A stretch of DNA of 64,000 nucleotides from Otis tarda. Taxonomy: Eukaryota > Chordata > Aves > Otidiformes > Otididae. This document shows, in pieces, positions 51,839-62,709 of the stretch. The notes beneath the pieces were generated by a model that was given only the letters and a program-made list of their open reading frames with translations, was not told where the DNA came from and ran no database searches. The number at the start of each line of letters is the position of its first letter. Position 1 is the stretch's first letter. Made by a program: the position numbers and the translations under genes. The stretch is taken from positions 133,020,190 through 133,084,189 of the forward strand of contig CM048553.1 in the NCBI GenBank assembly GCA_026413225.1, given 5' to 3'.

Positions 51839-52021
51839 CTGCCGGGGGCCCGTGGCCGCCGTACCGGTGCCCGGCCGCTCCTCCGTCTGCTGCGAGAGCG
51901 TCCTGGCATCCGCCGCTCCCGCTGGCGCGGCACCGCTGCACCGCCTTACCGCCGGCAGCCGCAGCCGCCACGGGCGGACCCCTGCCCGGGCAGCGGCAAG
52001 GCTCCAGCTCGGCGCCGCCAT
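51839..52021 (-). CDS. MRPS28: MRPS28 first coding exon (mitochondrial targeting leader)
   Basis: ATG at 52021 opens 61 codons, beginning MAAPSWSLAAARAGVRPWRL, and ends CGGCAG/gtgagg in phase 0. The first 30 residues are rich in Arg, Ala and Leu and lack acidic residues, as in a mitochondrial presequence. The product should be the mitochondrial 28S small-subunit protein S28 (bS1m), imported into the matrix. The exon lies in a CpG island on the same strand as, and in phase with, the S1-domain exon at 34142. Leaders of this family are poorly conserved, so assignment rests on that downstream exon, the leader character, the CpG promoter and the position next to TPD52. As I remember the human protein, it has a conserved block of about 25 residues (GGFASALERHSELL) between leader and S1 domain. 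That block is in neither exon here, so a small intermediate exon may have been missed. Confidence 0.8.
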
Positions 52022-52090
52022 GACACTCCGCGTGGAGGGCGGAGCGTGAACTCTGACCCCGCGCCACGCCCGGGACACCGGTAAGTGGCG

Positions 52091-52100
52091 GCGCAAGCGC
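52091..52100. promoter_or_regulatory. NRF-1-like site (GCGCAAGCGC)
   Basis: GCGCAAGCGC differs from the NRF-1 palindrome GCGCATGCGC at one base. It lies about 70 bp upstream of the MRPS28 ATG, inside the CpG island. NRF-1 controls many nuclear genes for mitochondrial proteins, so the site fits its context. Confidence 0.45.
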
Positions 52101-52125
52101 AGCGCGCTCGGCTGAGGCGGGGCGA

Positions 52126-52135
52126 CCGCCATCTT
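52126..52135 (-). promoter_or_regulatory. YY1-like site (AAGATGGCGG)
   Basis: The minus strand reads AAGATGGCGG about 105 bp upstream of the MRPS28 ATG, matching the YY1 consensus in strength and in the usual orientation near start sites of housekeeping and mitochondrial genes. Occupancy is inferred. Confidence 0.6.
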
Positions 52136-52480
52136 GGCTGAGGGATGGCCCAGCACGGCCTCGTTTTGCCGCCCCGGGGGGCCAGGCACGGCGCGGGCCC
52201 TCTTGCTGGAGGAGGGGATCAGGCTGAGCGCGGCGGCCGCTCTCCCCCGCCGATCTCCCGCTGAGGCGAGCCCGAGGGGGCCCGGGGAAGGCCGCCCGCG
52301 GCCGCCCACTCCGTCCCGGGCGCGGTTCGTTACCGCCGGCGAAGGGGCGAGCACCCACCCGCGGGGCAGGCGGGTGAGGGGAAGGAGCGAGCCCGGCGGC
52401 CGGAGGAGCCGGTCTGGCGGGCCGAGATGCGAGAGGGCAGCAGCCCTGCCCCAAGGCCCAGGAAACAAGTGCCGGCTGTG

Positions 52481-53135
52481 ACATTAACGCAGAACCGCAC
52501 CAGGCAGCCTAAGGCTACTTGCCCTCACGGGGAGGGGACAGGCAGAGGAAGATGGAGCTGAAGGTTATGGGAGGTTGGCATCAGACCCACTGATGCAGCC
52601 ACTTGGCCTTAAAAAAAAAAAAAAAAACCAAACCCCACAAAAACCTAAACCCCCACAATGGGCTTTCTTCATAATCCAGAAAGCCCAGCTGTGAAGTAGA
52701 TGATCCTTCTGTACCTCAGTTAGATAAATTTAAAAAAACAAAAACCACCATACAAGAGGGATCGTGCTCCTGAAGCACCTGCCCTACATGGTACTCACCC
52801 TATAAAGGCAGAGCTCCACTCTGTGTCATTCCATTCTCCATTCCTTTGTTAAGATACAGCTGCTGGACTCTGAGGGTACATCTCAGCCCATTTTCTGAGC
52901 TTCCCAATGTAATCAGGGCAGTTTAATTTTACATAAGCCACCAGAAGTCAACCTAGGCCTTGTCTTCTCTAGAAATGCTCATCCACATCAAGCAGATTTC
53001 CCTCTAGTACAGCAGTACATGTCAGCACTACTTTGAAACTAAACTCAAAGGACTGTTTCAATTAGAAATAAAAAAATTCTTACGTATTTATATAATCCTC
53101 TATTCACAGGACAATACATTCCTCACATACAGGTT
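52481..53135. other. Intergenic, upstream of MRPS28 and downstream of TPD52
   Basis: Contains an A run at about 52612-52627 and A/C-rich sequence to about 52660. Nothing else was recognised. Confidence 0.5.
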
Positions 53136-53141
53136 TTTATT
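53136..53141 (-). terminator. Candidate TPD52 poly(A) signal AATAAA
   Basis: AATAAA on the minus strand (tttatt on plus) is the first canonical hexamer I see downstream of the TPD52 stop. It would give a 3' UTR of about 1.3 kb ending about 1.1 kb before the MRPS28 start codon. Assignment rests on position and motif only. Confidence 0.4.
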
Positions 53142-53753
53142 AAGCTTCTCACATGTAATTAAGCATATATACTACATCTGACATGCTAACAAGGTTGTCA
53201 GGAGCCAGCTTTTTTTTTTCCTCCAGACATGAGAGTTGAAGTTTCATGGATTTCACACAAATGTTTCAAACATGTTCCCAGTTCTAAGCACGGTGATAAA
53301 ACACTTGCCATACCGACCATGTGCCAGAAACATACAAAATACAAGAAATTTGAAGAGTACATCAGATAAAGCAACATGTAAGAGAATGGAGCTTGTAAGA
53401 GAGCTATGCTGCAGCAGGACATGGCGCACCTCTCAAAACAGATTTCTGGGGTCTTAAACAGGAATAGGTGTGCTAGTGGTACAGGCTTTTAACACGCAAA
53501 AAAAAAAAAAGATAAGACTGTGTAGCAGATGTTTTTGTTGGTCAGCCTACAAGGGAAACAACGTTAGCAGTTGAGAGCAATTCTCTTGCTGCCTAAAAAA
53601 GAACAACTTTCTTGCTCAGGCTTATTCTTTCAGTCCATGCTTTGTTAGTGTAAATGCGATACCACCATGTGTGAATTACTCACAACTGATCAAGAGTTCA
53701 GAAGAGTGTATCCTACCACACTAACATCACGTACAAAAGCAAGACTGAAAATG

Positions 53754-54037
53754 TTACGGTAACTGAGCCAAACCAGCACTACTAAGCATCTTGCTTCCAT
53801 TTGCGATGGTCAGAAGTTTCCTAGGTGGATAATCCACAGACAAATCAGTAAGTTTTTGGATGTTATGCATTACCCTATCCACATCTATTGTATGAGGAAC
53901 ACACTCGTAAGACAGTACATTCCCACCCATGTGTAATCCTGCTATGAAAAACTTGTTTAAAGCCTGCTGAAGCAGAAGTCCTTTCTTTAGCTGGGAGTGA
54001 TCCTCCTGGTCCGGTGTCCCGTGCAGGCAACGCTTAA
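53754..54037 (-). CDS. Unidentified putative terminal exon or ORF between TPD52 and MRPS28
   Basis: A pyrimidine-rich acceptor (cttgttactttactcccttgtgattatttcag) precedes TTAAGCG. From there a frame runs 93 codons to TAA: KRCLHGTPDQEDHSQLKKGL near the start, HMGGNVLSYECVPHTIDVDR in the middle and SAGLAQLP at the end. Composition is protein-like, with balanced charged and hydrophobic residues and no low complexity. I do not recognise the family. The frame needs an upstream donor of phase 1. The TPD52 donor at 55703 is phase 0 and would read it as a 16-residue tail ending in TAA, so it is not an obvious alternative TPD52 tail. An ATG at 54068 would open the frame without splicing. It may be the last exon of an unknown gene, a decayed exon, or a chance frame in the TPD52 3' UTR. 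Confidence 0.4.
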
Positions 54038-54466
54038 CTGAAATAATCACAAGGGAGTAAAGTAACAAGCTTCAGTTTGGCAGCAGCAGTAGATTCATAA
54101 TGATTTAAGTTGAGCAGTAGTTACAGATTCAAAAGAAATTATGTATCCACAGTATATATACAGTATAATTAACTTCTCAAAAGAGTTTTTTTTTCATTGC
54201 TATATTTTAAAGGTTGCCTTCAAATTACAGGTAAGTCCTTTAAATGCTTGAAAGGCATAAAAATTCCCACTCAAAACCCCAAACAATGTATTTTAGTTTC
54301 AAAAATATTTTGAACTCACAAACAAGCTTTGTATCAGTTAATCTGGTAAAACAGCTACGTGCTAAATAAAAGCACATCTGGTGGAAAGAGCGCAAAGAAT
54401 GTTACAAGTGTGCTTAGTTTTTGCTTGCAGCATCTGGCAGTGGGTAGCAGGACAGAGGCAGGAATC

Positions 54467-54583
54467 TCAGTGGGCCTCCTCCTGTGTCTGTTCTGCAATA
54501 GTTTCTGTGGCACTGGCATTGGCAGCAGAGTTGAGAACTTCTCCAAAGTCTCCCCCAGCAGGTTTGCTTCCTCCAACTTTAGA
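54467..54583 (-). CDS. TPD52: TPD52 terminal coding exon with stop
   Basis: The acceptor ctctctctgttctag/TCTAAAG opens a 39-codon terminal exon: SKVGGSKPAGGDFGEVLNSA, then ANASATETIAEQTQEEAH and TGA. The SKVGG-KPAGGDFGEVLNSAANASAT block is specific to TPD52. TPD52L1 and TPD52L2 have different tails, as I recall them. Only the last residues (ETIAEQTQEEAH) differ clearly from the mammalian tail I remember, and this region is known to vary. The 3' UTR should continue to lower coordinates. No AATAAA appears on this strand before about 53141. Confidence 0.95.
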   Translation of the reverse strand, partial: SKVGGSKPAGGDFGEVLNSAANASATETIAEQTQEEAH

Positions 54584-55702
54584 CTAGAACAGAGAGAGCA
54601 CCTCAACATAAAATTGCAGTTATTTGGCATGCCAAACATGGTTAACTGGATAAAACTCAGTACACCTCTGCAGGAAAAAGTTTAGTAACTCTTCAGCAGG
54701 GCAGCTTTTCCAGGACTGGGTTATCTCCACAATTCTCTAAAGACAAGTCTTTAAGTATCGTGCAGAAAACAATCACCAGCAGCAGATTAACATAACAGTC
54801 TCCCTTTGACTTAGAGATGCACAACAGATGAAGCTGCCCTAATTCCAGGGAGCCTGAAGGTTGACACACCCTCAGTTAAAAATGGACACAGGTATGCAGC
54901 CTTTCAAGCCATTTAGGCTTTGAAAGATTCAGAGTTAAAACTTGCTTCTGTATTGCTCAAGAAAGAACCTTGAACAGTTTTCTGTCTCAATAACAATTCT
55001 TGAGATCTTTAATGGAGCATGGCAGCTATTTTACTTTCTCCTTTTCACTTCCCTCTACAGTACATACCCTGTGGGATGGCAGAAGTGTTAGCACCGATTA
55101 GTGTATAAGGGAATGCCTAGTTCCCCATGCTGTCGCTTGCATGCTTCTCATCTAACCCAGTGTGCCCACAAAACCAGTAAAATTTTGTCCAGTTACATGT
55201 ATTGCTTATTTTTAAAGTTATTTTTTTTACCTTGAGAAGCTATTAATGGCTGTTTCTGGCACTTGAGGCTTTTGTGAGTAAATTTTAAATTAAGGTAAAA
55301 AGACCTTCCATATTTTATGCCAGAATAAGAGAAACATCGCTAAGCTGTACTCCTGTGTAGGATACAAGTCCTTAGGAGGGCATGGAAATAAAAGCCTATA
55401 CCATTTTGGATACACACTAGGTATGTTATACTAACTGTTTGTGCAGGTTAGGTACCTGTTAGTCCTTCTAGTTGAAGGCAGCCTCCTGAAAGAGGTGCAG
55501 GAAGCCCATTTTTTATTCTCAGATCATTAGGCTTACTCTCACATCATGAGTCAGAGAAACCATTTTCACAATACTTAAAAATGTCATCTAAGCACCTTCA
55601 ACAGTTTACCAGTAACTAAAAAACAGGCTACCCAGAGTCCACTTCAGTCTTTTCTCCACATCCACAGCTCCACAATCACCAAGGCGTTTTAGTAGTGCTT
55701 AC

Positions 55703-55751
55703 CTTTAAGTTTTCAACTTTTTCCTCAAAGGATTTGAAAGTAGGAGAATTT
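55703..55751 (-). CDS. TPD52: TPD52 coding exon (NSPTFKSFEE)
   Basis: This 49-nt exon has a pyrimidine-rich acceptor (a run of T, then ttttcctag/AAATTC) and the donor TTAAAG/gtaagc. Its first A completes AG/A (Arg). It then encodes NSPTFKSFEEKVENLK and ends on a codon boundary. NSPTFKSFEE is invariant in the D52 family as I know it. The exon joins in phase 0 to the terminal coding exon at 54583. A poly-T tract of about 20 bases lies directly upstream on the sense strand. Confidence 0.97.
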
Positions 55752-57114
55752 CTAGGAAAATTAAAAAAAAAAAAAAAAAAAAGAACAGCGGAATTAAAAA
55801 CACGTCTGGTTAGTCTATAAATATCAGAAAACAAGCAGACAGTTGCTTTTTCCAATGTCAACATGAGTTTTGTTTGTTTGGGACCCTTTCCTTGTTTTAA
55901 GGGTTGCCTAAAAATAGTTTAGATCTGGATCTCCTCAAGTACTACAAAACTAAAATTCAAACACACTCAAGTTGCAGCTCATTTGTATCTTTGGCAACTA
56001 AGGATTGCCAGGTGCAGTGACAGGATCTTTCATCCTAACATGGAAAGGAAAACTAGCAAGTATTTTAGATTTAGCTTATTATTTCCCAGTGATTTCAAAC
56101 AAGTTTCTGGCTTAAAGGATTCGTTCAAAAAAGCTTAGTCATCACTTCTGGTTATCCTAGTACATTATTGCTGAAGAAAGCTTGTCAGAGTTTTTTCACT
56201 TGTTATAGGAAAACTGTTTAATTTAATAGGCTATGTGTTCAATTAACAAAACATGGTTTGCGGTGGCATTTTCTGCTAACATGTTGAATTTACTGGAGAC
56301 TCCCCCTTGCCTTTTAAGTGCTAATGACAGCTGTGATTACAAATGTTAAGTTCTGCACAAGAAGAGCAGGACAGCTTGGGAATTTAAATGCTGAGGGGCG
56401 GTGTAATATTTATTAGGGTCAGAAGAGTGGCTTCGTGCTCCAACTAGCTGTCACTGCCACTGGCAAATTTGTGCAATAGCTTATGGCTTTATGCAGGATG
56501 GAAAAATTCTTGCTTTCAATGGATCAGGACTAAGGATTTGTAGCATACTCGGAAACAAATTAAAAAAAAACAGGAGTTTTCTTTTGGAAAAGAGGTCTTA
56601 AGCTTCCCTTCCCCCTTCGCTTGGTATTTGTGTAGGTCACCCACACTTAGCAGCACTCTCTCATTTGGGAAAGCACGCAGTGACATATATATCTATCTCA
56701 AACCAGACTCTCTCAGGAGATGGAGGCACACAGTGCCAAGCTAGGGGAGAGAAAAAGCAAGCGAGAGATTTTTGTGAAACCACAGTATTTTTTACTCACT
56801 CTTATTGTTCTAAAACAGATGCCAAGCTATTGCCTTTTTGACTTGGAATCATTTAGTAGCATTACATTTCTAACGGGCAGGGAAAAGTTGTTATAGTTCT
56901 CCAAACAGCACAAAAATGCACTTGGTCACATTCCACATGTGTGATAACCACCATCATTAAGAAGAAATAAAACAAATTTTATTATTATCCATTACAAAGT
57001 TGGGCGAGTTTTTTGGTTTTGTTTTAAATCTATGTTAGTTGACTTAAGTTCAATTTAACTTGATTCCACACATGAAAATAAACAAACCCAACAGCTGGAT
57101 TATGCATACATTAC

Positions 57115-57156
57115 CTCATAATAGGCATGCTAATTGAATGTTGTATGGAGCGTATA
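57115..57156 (-). CDS. TPD52: TPD52 candidate alternative microexon (14 codons, in frame)
   Basis: The minus strand reads gctggcatttag/T ATA CGC TCC ... ATT ATG AG/gtaatg. That is a 42-nt segment with AG acceptor and GT donor, entering and leaving in phase 2. Inserted between the exons at 62608 and 55751, it keeps frame and changes EDV-R-NSPTF to EDV-S-IRSIQHSISMPIMR-NSPTF. From memory, the paralogue TPD52L1 has a comparable optional insert (SYSIRHSISMP type) that creates a 14-3-3 binding site. The HSISMP core is kept here, but the residue just before it is Gln rather than the usual Arg. The pyrimidine tract is weak, as expected of a regulated exon. No splice data are visible, so its use is inferred from phase, length and motif. 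Confidence 0.8.
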
Positions 57157-58070
57157 CTAAATGCCAGCATTAAGAAAAAGAAAGCGAGAAGTTAGTTTAA
57201 GTGAGACTGAGAAGAAATCAGCTTAGAGAGTTGACTTCTGGATACCATCTTTGGCAAATAGTCAATCTTATATAGCCTTATATTGTAACTGCTTGATTTT
57301 GCTTTTTTAAATTAGCCATGCACAGACACAAGCACAACAGAGCAAAAGCCGCAACAACTTTTTTCCTTTTTAGAATAATTCAAGTGCCATGCCTCTTAGT
57401 GCGTATTCTGCTTAGCTGCAACAGCCTGTCTGTCTACTCGTAAAGTTTCTCAAGCAGTGAGACATGCTGCATTTACAGTCTTGACGATATCAAGTAGAAA
57501 GTGAACAAGAAGAGTTGTCTTATCAAACAACTAATCTTCCTACTGAAAGAACTATTCCTACATTCAGAAGGCTTCCATTTCAATTCAGTGTAAGATTTCC
57601 ATACTCATCGATTATCATCAAGTTATCTACTTGTCAATATAAATTATCAAGCAAGAGCAGTCATATCTATCTATATTCAAGGTCAAGTTTACCTTGGGGG
57701 CAGGGAGAAAGTCCTAGTCTCAACCTTGTTCCAAAATTTATGTAGGATTTCTGTAACGTGCCAGTGTTGCTATACAGTTACTGTTTGTTTAGTGACAACA
57801 CACACCTATTCCTAGAAGGTGACTGGATATAGATTAAGGAGCTCCCAAATAACTTAAAGACCACCTGGAAACTAATTAGTTTCATATTCTAGAAAATCCC
57901 TGTTTACTCTTGATACAAATTAGTCTTATATGTTAAATGATTTTTGTCAAATACCATAATAGTAAGTTAGAAAAAATGATTATCACAGGTTTTCATAAGT
58001 ATATTTGGAATGTCGAATTTTGACTGGCCTTTATGATGTCTTTCAAGAGGATACTTTCCAGGCAATTGCT

Positions 58071-58090
58071 GGGGGTGGGGGGGGGGTGGG
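58071..58090 (+). repeat. G-rich run (potential G-quadruplex)
   Basis: Nineteen of 20 bases would be G but for two T interruptions (G5-T-G10-T-G3). This can be split into four G-tracts, so a quadruplex is possible. It lies in the TPD52 intron on the strand opposite the gene's sense strand. Confidence 0.7.
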
Positions 58091-60769
58091 AAACAAACCA
58101 AAAAACCCTCTCGCATTTGACGCATCTCCAAAAGTCCAATTAGTATTTCAGCACAATGGAAGATGCATTCATAGAAGCAAAAAGTTTCCGTGTTCATTGC
58201 AGAACAAGCTTTAAGAGATTCTTTTGGGAGGCTTATCAGTAGAATATAGTGACAGGAAAAAACTGCACATGTAAAAAGTTCCCCTAAGGTTGGGATCCCT
58301 TAAGGCAGATGTACAACCTAGGGTTGGTTTGTAGGTACAGTGTGCTGGGAATCAGATACGCAAAGGCCAGATGCTGTCCTGACCCATGTTTCATCTCCTT
58401 CCCCAAACCCATTTCTGCTGTGTTTCATTTTCACGGATGGTATGACTTCCACAAGCTTTTCCAGAGCACATAGAGGCCTATTCTCTTCTGGAGTGTAGTT
58501 TATATTCCTCTCTCTGTGATGTGGATTACTAGAAGTTCTGGTCTTGCTATGTGCAAAGTTTTAGTACAGAACTAGGCTGGTACTGAATAGTTCTCTTTGT
58601 CCAGTTGTGCTCAGCCACTTCCCCTCATCCTGCAAGAAGTACCTCCCTGCAAGAAGTTTAAGGCCAAAGAGGGTGAAAAGTTACCTTCTTTTCCCTATAT
58701 ATTTTTACAATCTGTAGACCTGCTCACACTGAAAAACAACATCTGTATTGCAGTAACAGGCATCAGGGGAAGTTTAATTTAATCTCAGAGATCATTTAAT
58801 GGAAGAACTATTCATACATTCATGAAGGATTTACTTGCTATTGTACAATACACTTACATATACTCAGTATCCATTTTGCAAATGTAAATAAGAGCGTACA
58901 GTTTTACCACAGAATTATCTGATTTGCAAGAGAACTGGATTACATAAGTGCAGTTGTTTTTTTTTTAACATCAAATCACCTGTTCTTCAAGTAGTGCAAA
59001 GAAACATGATTAAGCCTTGAAGAGCTTTACAAAGAAGAGAACTTGTATTTATTTTCAAAATGACAGAATGCCACATCAAAGCACTCGTTCAACTAGGCCA
59101 TCAAGTCGGGCAGTTTGAAGAAAAGAAGCCCTTTTTTTTTTTTTACAATGCTTGCAAGCAAACCCCCAGCTTTAAAAAAAGACAAAAAAAGGCACACCAA
59201 GTTGCTCTCCAGCCTTCCATGTATATTTTTTATTGTATTAAAAGGTTTCTTACCCTTTCTATGATTATTTTTATAGCTACTACACTGCCTCACATTTTGA
59301 AAATGCAGAAGGAGGTATGTCAGAGTCCTTGCCTGCAAAACATGAGCTCAAGAGTGCATATGCACCAGTTATTTGCTTTTGTTAACAGTTAGGTTTCCAG
59401 CTGATATGCTTCTAAATGATGATATTTAGTATTCCATGATCATATCAGATTTCCAAAGCAAGTGAAGAAAGTTATTCTGCAATCTCAGAACAGGGCAAAT
59501 AGCAGGACTTCTACTCCATAATACGGATGCAGTGCAAGAGGAGCTAAGTGCAAAGTCATGATTGCTCAGGAAGTTTGCAGAGCACTACATCTGCAAACTA
59601 CTACTACTGCTGTTTTGCACATAATACTGATGTTTTCATTTTCAGCATAACAGAAAGTAGAGGAAACAAACACAAAAAGTAAGCAATAATGCACTGACTT
59701 CACACTACAAGTTCTTTCTCTTCCTCTCTATTGCAGTACTTTCCAAGTTCACAGCCCCACCACCTGCCTTACTCCCTTTTGCAACTCCCTCTTCACTTTG
59801 CAGTGCAAGAATGAGGACTTGCATGTGATGTTTGCTGCATGGAGCATGTGGAAATAGTCCAACACAGAAGAAATCATTCAATTACAGCTGAGAAGTCCCT
59901 AAGCCAAAACAGCAGAAGAAAAGCAAGGCCACTATGAAGAAGCCACATAAGAGTTTAAGAATAAAAATGCACTGGCATATTCAGTATTTGTTCAAGTATC
60001 AGACCCATCAATTCTCATTTCCAGGAAAGAATATGGCATCTAAAACCTTCTAAGGTTCAGACCTGTGCAGTCTTAAAAGTAGACACCACTTGAGTAGTCA
60101 CTCTGGGTCACTCTGGGACCTGAATTCACTGGTTAAATTCCTGATGAACTTGGTCCTCATAAAAGCAGAAAACTCAAAGGTTTTTAATCTCCTGCTTAAG
60201 TGCAACTCAGATCTTGAACAGCACTAATTCTTCCCTTTTTTTTTTTAACCCAGTTGCTCCTGAATTTAACTGTACCTTGAATTTCCATTGCCGTGATTCT
60301 CCCCAGGAAGCACACCAACAGTGTTGACTCCTCCGGCCCTGTTACATTTCCTCCCAGTGGCCCCGTTTCTGACAGAGTACTCAACACCCACCTACTCACT
60401 AACTTGAGTAATTAGGACACTCTTCTTCTGAAGTATTAATTTCCCCTGAAGCCAGAAGAGAGCTATGAGTCTGTGCTCGTCCTTGTCAAGTGCAATAGTC
60501 TAATACCAGTAGAGGAACACCACAGCCTTAAAGAGGAAATGTGAACTGTGAGAAGTGAGCAGCCGAGCTCTGCATCCAAAAGGTATAGAGACATCTTCCA
60601 GGCTCGCTTTGTCTTACTCATGCTAAAGGGAAGGTATTTCAGACAGACTGCTACTCTTATACTTGAGCAAACCAAGCTCACTTCAGAGTCTGAGTTCTTA
60701 TAGCATCCTGTGCTGCTGCCAATCTCCTCCCCAGCCACTGCCCTGTGGCTACAGCTCCTAGTTAGTATT

Positions 60770-60868
60770 CTAGGAGCCAGATCCCTACATCTTGCAGTGG
60801 GTCTGGACTACCTGACCTTTGAAAGTCCCTTCCAACCCAAACCATTCTATGATTCTATGATTCTATCT
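60770..60868 (+). repeat. CR1 3' terminal fragment
   Basis: The sequence cttgcagtgggtctggactacctgacc ... cccttccaacccaaaccattctatgattctatgattctat is a short CR1 3' end with three tail octamers. It lies in the TPD52 intron between 62608 and 57156, antisense to the gene. Confidence 0.92.
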
Positions 60869-62607
60869 TTATAGCAATCCTATTGCTGTCTTTAGCTACT
60901 TAGTGGGAGAGTACAGAAGAGATTAAGCCAAACTCGGAGGCGTGCATAGGTGGGATGAGAGGCAATGGACAGAAGTTGCAACACAGGAATTTTAACTACT
61001 GAAAACTTACTATTGAATATTTGCTTAGACTAGAGAGATAAAAGGCATTGCAGACAACGTAACTAAAATACTCAGTGTCTGGAGCTTCTAAAGAACTTCA
61101 CTCAAAGATAAGGACTGTTTCACTGGACAAACTATGAACAGAGAATGCATAAACTATTTCACATTTAGATTCTAGTTATGTGATTAGAGTTACAATGCTG
61201 AACAGCCATTGTAGTACACACAAAAAGGCAACATTTCTACTCTGTCAAGGCACAAACAGTGTACAGACAAAGAGAAGGAGGAATTCTGCATGCCATTGAC
61301 CTCAAAACAATATTCTGTCTCTTTACAAAAAAACTTACAGAATCATTTTAACAGATTCCGTTCTTTACAAGGAAGGGAGACTAACTATTATGTATTCTCA
61401 AGATTTCATGTTCTGGGGTAGTTACCAGGTGAACATGAAGAAATATCTTCCCTGACATGGAAAGGGCTTCAGTTTTACATTAACTAACACTGGAGAAAAA
61501 AATAAATTACCTTTTACAGAGAAAACTTAAAGATTTTAATAGAGACAGTCTGACTACATGCTTAGTTTCAGAAACAATTCTTGCGCCCACCTTACCTAAA
61601 GGAATGTGAAAATGCCTGTAGTCTGCACAATGCCAGAGTAAGCATTAAAGAGAAAAAGGAAGTTCTGATAAATTTGAAGAAAAAAATATGTAACTGTGTA
61701 GCTGCACCTCAAGATGTTTTCTCACTAGACTTCAAAAAGCAAGAAAGAGGTTAATGGCAGCACTTCAAAACAGAGGGCTGATTTTATTACACTGCTTTAC
61801 AATACAGCAATACTCTCTTAGAACGTGTGAATTTTTATTTGTCCAACAATTGAAAAGTTTGATCCACTACTCACAACAAATTAAAAGCAGAGATAAATAG
61901 TTGTAGATGTTCCAGTAGTAAAAATTACATAATCAAATAATTGCAAGCTAAGCATATGATTGGACTGCATCCAGGAGTTTTGCATGCAGCTCACAATAGT
62001 GCTAAAAATGACCACCCAACTTACCGAATTCATTTAACACAAAGTCAAAATATGTTGTATCTCAATATTTAGGAATTAAAAAGTGCCAATAGTCTATTAA
62101 AAAAGTAATAAAATCAAGCCACTGCTATGAGGTAGAACAGCTTACAAAGAAATAAAACACACTTAAAAGGAATCCACACACAAGACCAAAAAAAAAAAAA
62201 AACAAACCAAACCACAAACAGTTAAAGACATTAGTTGTTTAAATGTAGTATTCTACAAGCTGAGAAAGTCAGAGAACAGAAATGACAATGCTACGTGCAT
62301 CACATAGAGGCAGGCAGAGACGCTGCCACCTGCAACCCTACCAGAAAAATAACAGAATCAGTGGTGGTAACGGCATACGTTGCTTCTCTTGGATATGTAA
62401 GATACACACCACAGAACTCTTCTGCATCAGTAAGGACATAAAAGCAGATTTTGCGGCAAGTTGCTCAGCTCTCCTAAAACAGATGCTGAGGGTTCTTGGT
62501 AGATTAACTTTTAGAAGTGCTAGGTATGTTAACAGCATAAATTTTTTTCACTGATCACCTGCTTAAATCAAAAATGCAACTACTTGGGAAAAGCTAAAGA
62601 AACCTAC

Positions 62608-62709
62608 CTGACATCTTCAAACTTCTTGGTTATAACTGAACCAACGGATGAAAAAGCAGCAGAAGCCTTCTGACCAGCCTGAGATAGGGTTTCTGATGTT
62701 TTCTTGTAT
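62608..62709 (-). CDS. TPD52: TPD52 coding exon
   Basis: This 102-nt exon completes the split alanine codon and encodes YKKTSETLSQAGQKASAAFS followed by SVGSVITKKFEDV, ending with AG of a split codon (phase 2). The acceptor is gttctaacacag/ATACAAG and the donor is GATGTCAG/gtaggt. This is the best conserved stretch of the D52 family, which extends the coiled coil into the segment before the variable splice region. The outgoing AG can join to the exon at 55751 (giving Arg) or to the small alternative exon at 57156 (giving Ser). It is therefore the fixed upstream partner of the family's known variable splice point. Confidence 0.97.

Larger units (their letters stand above)
51750..52480 (-). promoter_or_regulatory. 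CpG island promoter of MRPS28
   Basis: This is the only strongly GC- and CpG-rich block of the window. It covers MRPS28 exon 1 and about 450 bp upstream. Its long open frames on both strands (up to about 280 codons) are low-stop artefacts of high GC. No TATA box is evident, as expected of a housekeeping mitoribosomal gene. Some divergent transcription to the right is possible, but I see no gene there. Confidence 0.85.
57157..62607. other. TPD52 intron
   Basis: This intron separates the exon at 62608 from the microexon. It carries the G-rich run (58071), poly-T/A tracts near 58957, 59128 and 60235, and a CR1 tail fragment (60770). Other frames (up to 110 codons, 59060-59392) look random. The other TPD52 introns (54584-55702, 55752-57114, 62710-63555, 63705-64000) show only a poly-A/T tract near 55762 and the A/C-rich tract at 62923. 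Confidence 0.6.

Noticed and set aside
52134-52481. 115-codon plus frame starting MAEGWPSTASF
   Set aside because: A GC artefact of the CpG island, with Arg/Gly/Pro-rich composition and no known domain. The ATG lies beside the YY1-like site.
51645-52484. 279-codon minus frame and 247-codon minus frame across the CpG island
   Set aside because: Only the part from ATG 52021 to the donor at 51839 is supported. The rest is stop-poor because of high GC.
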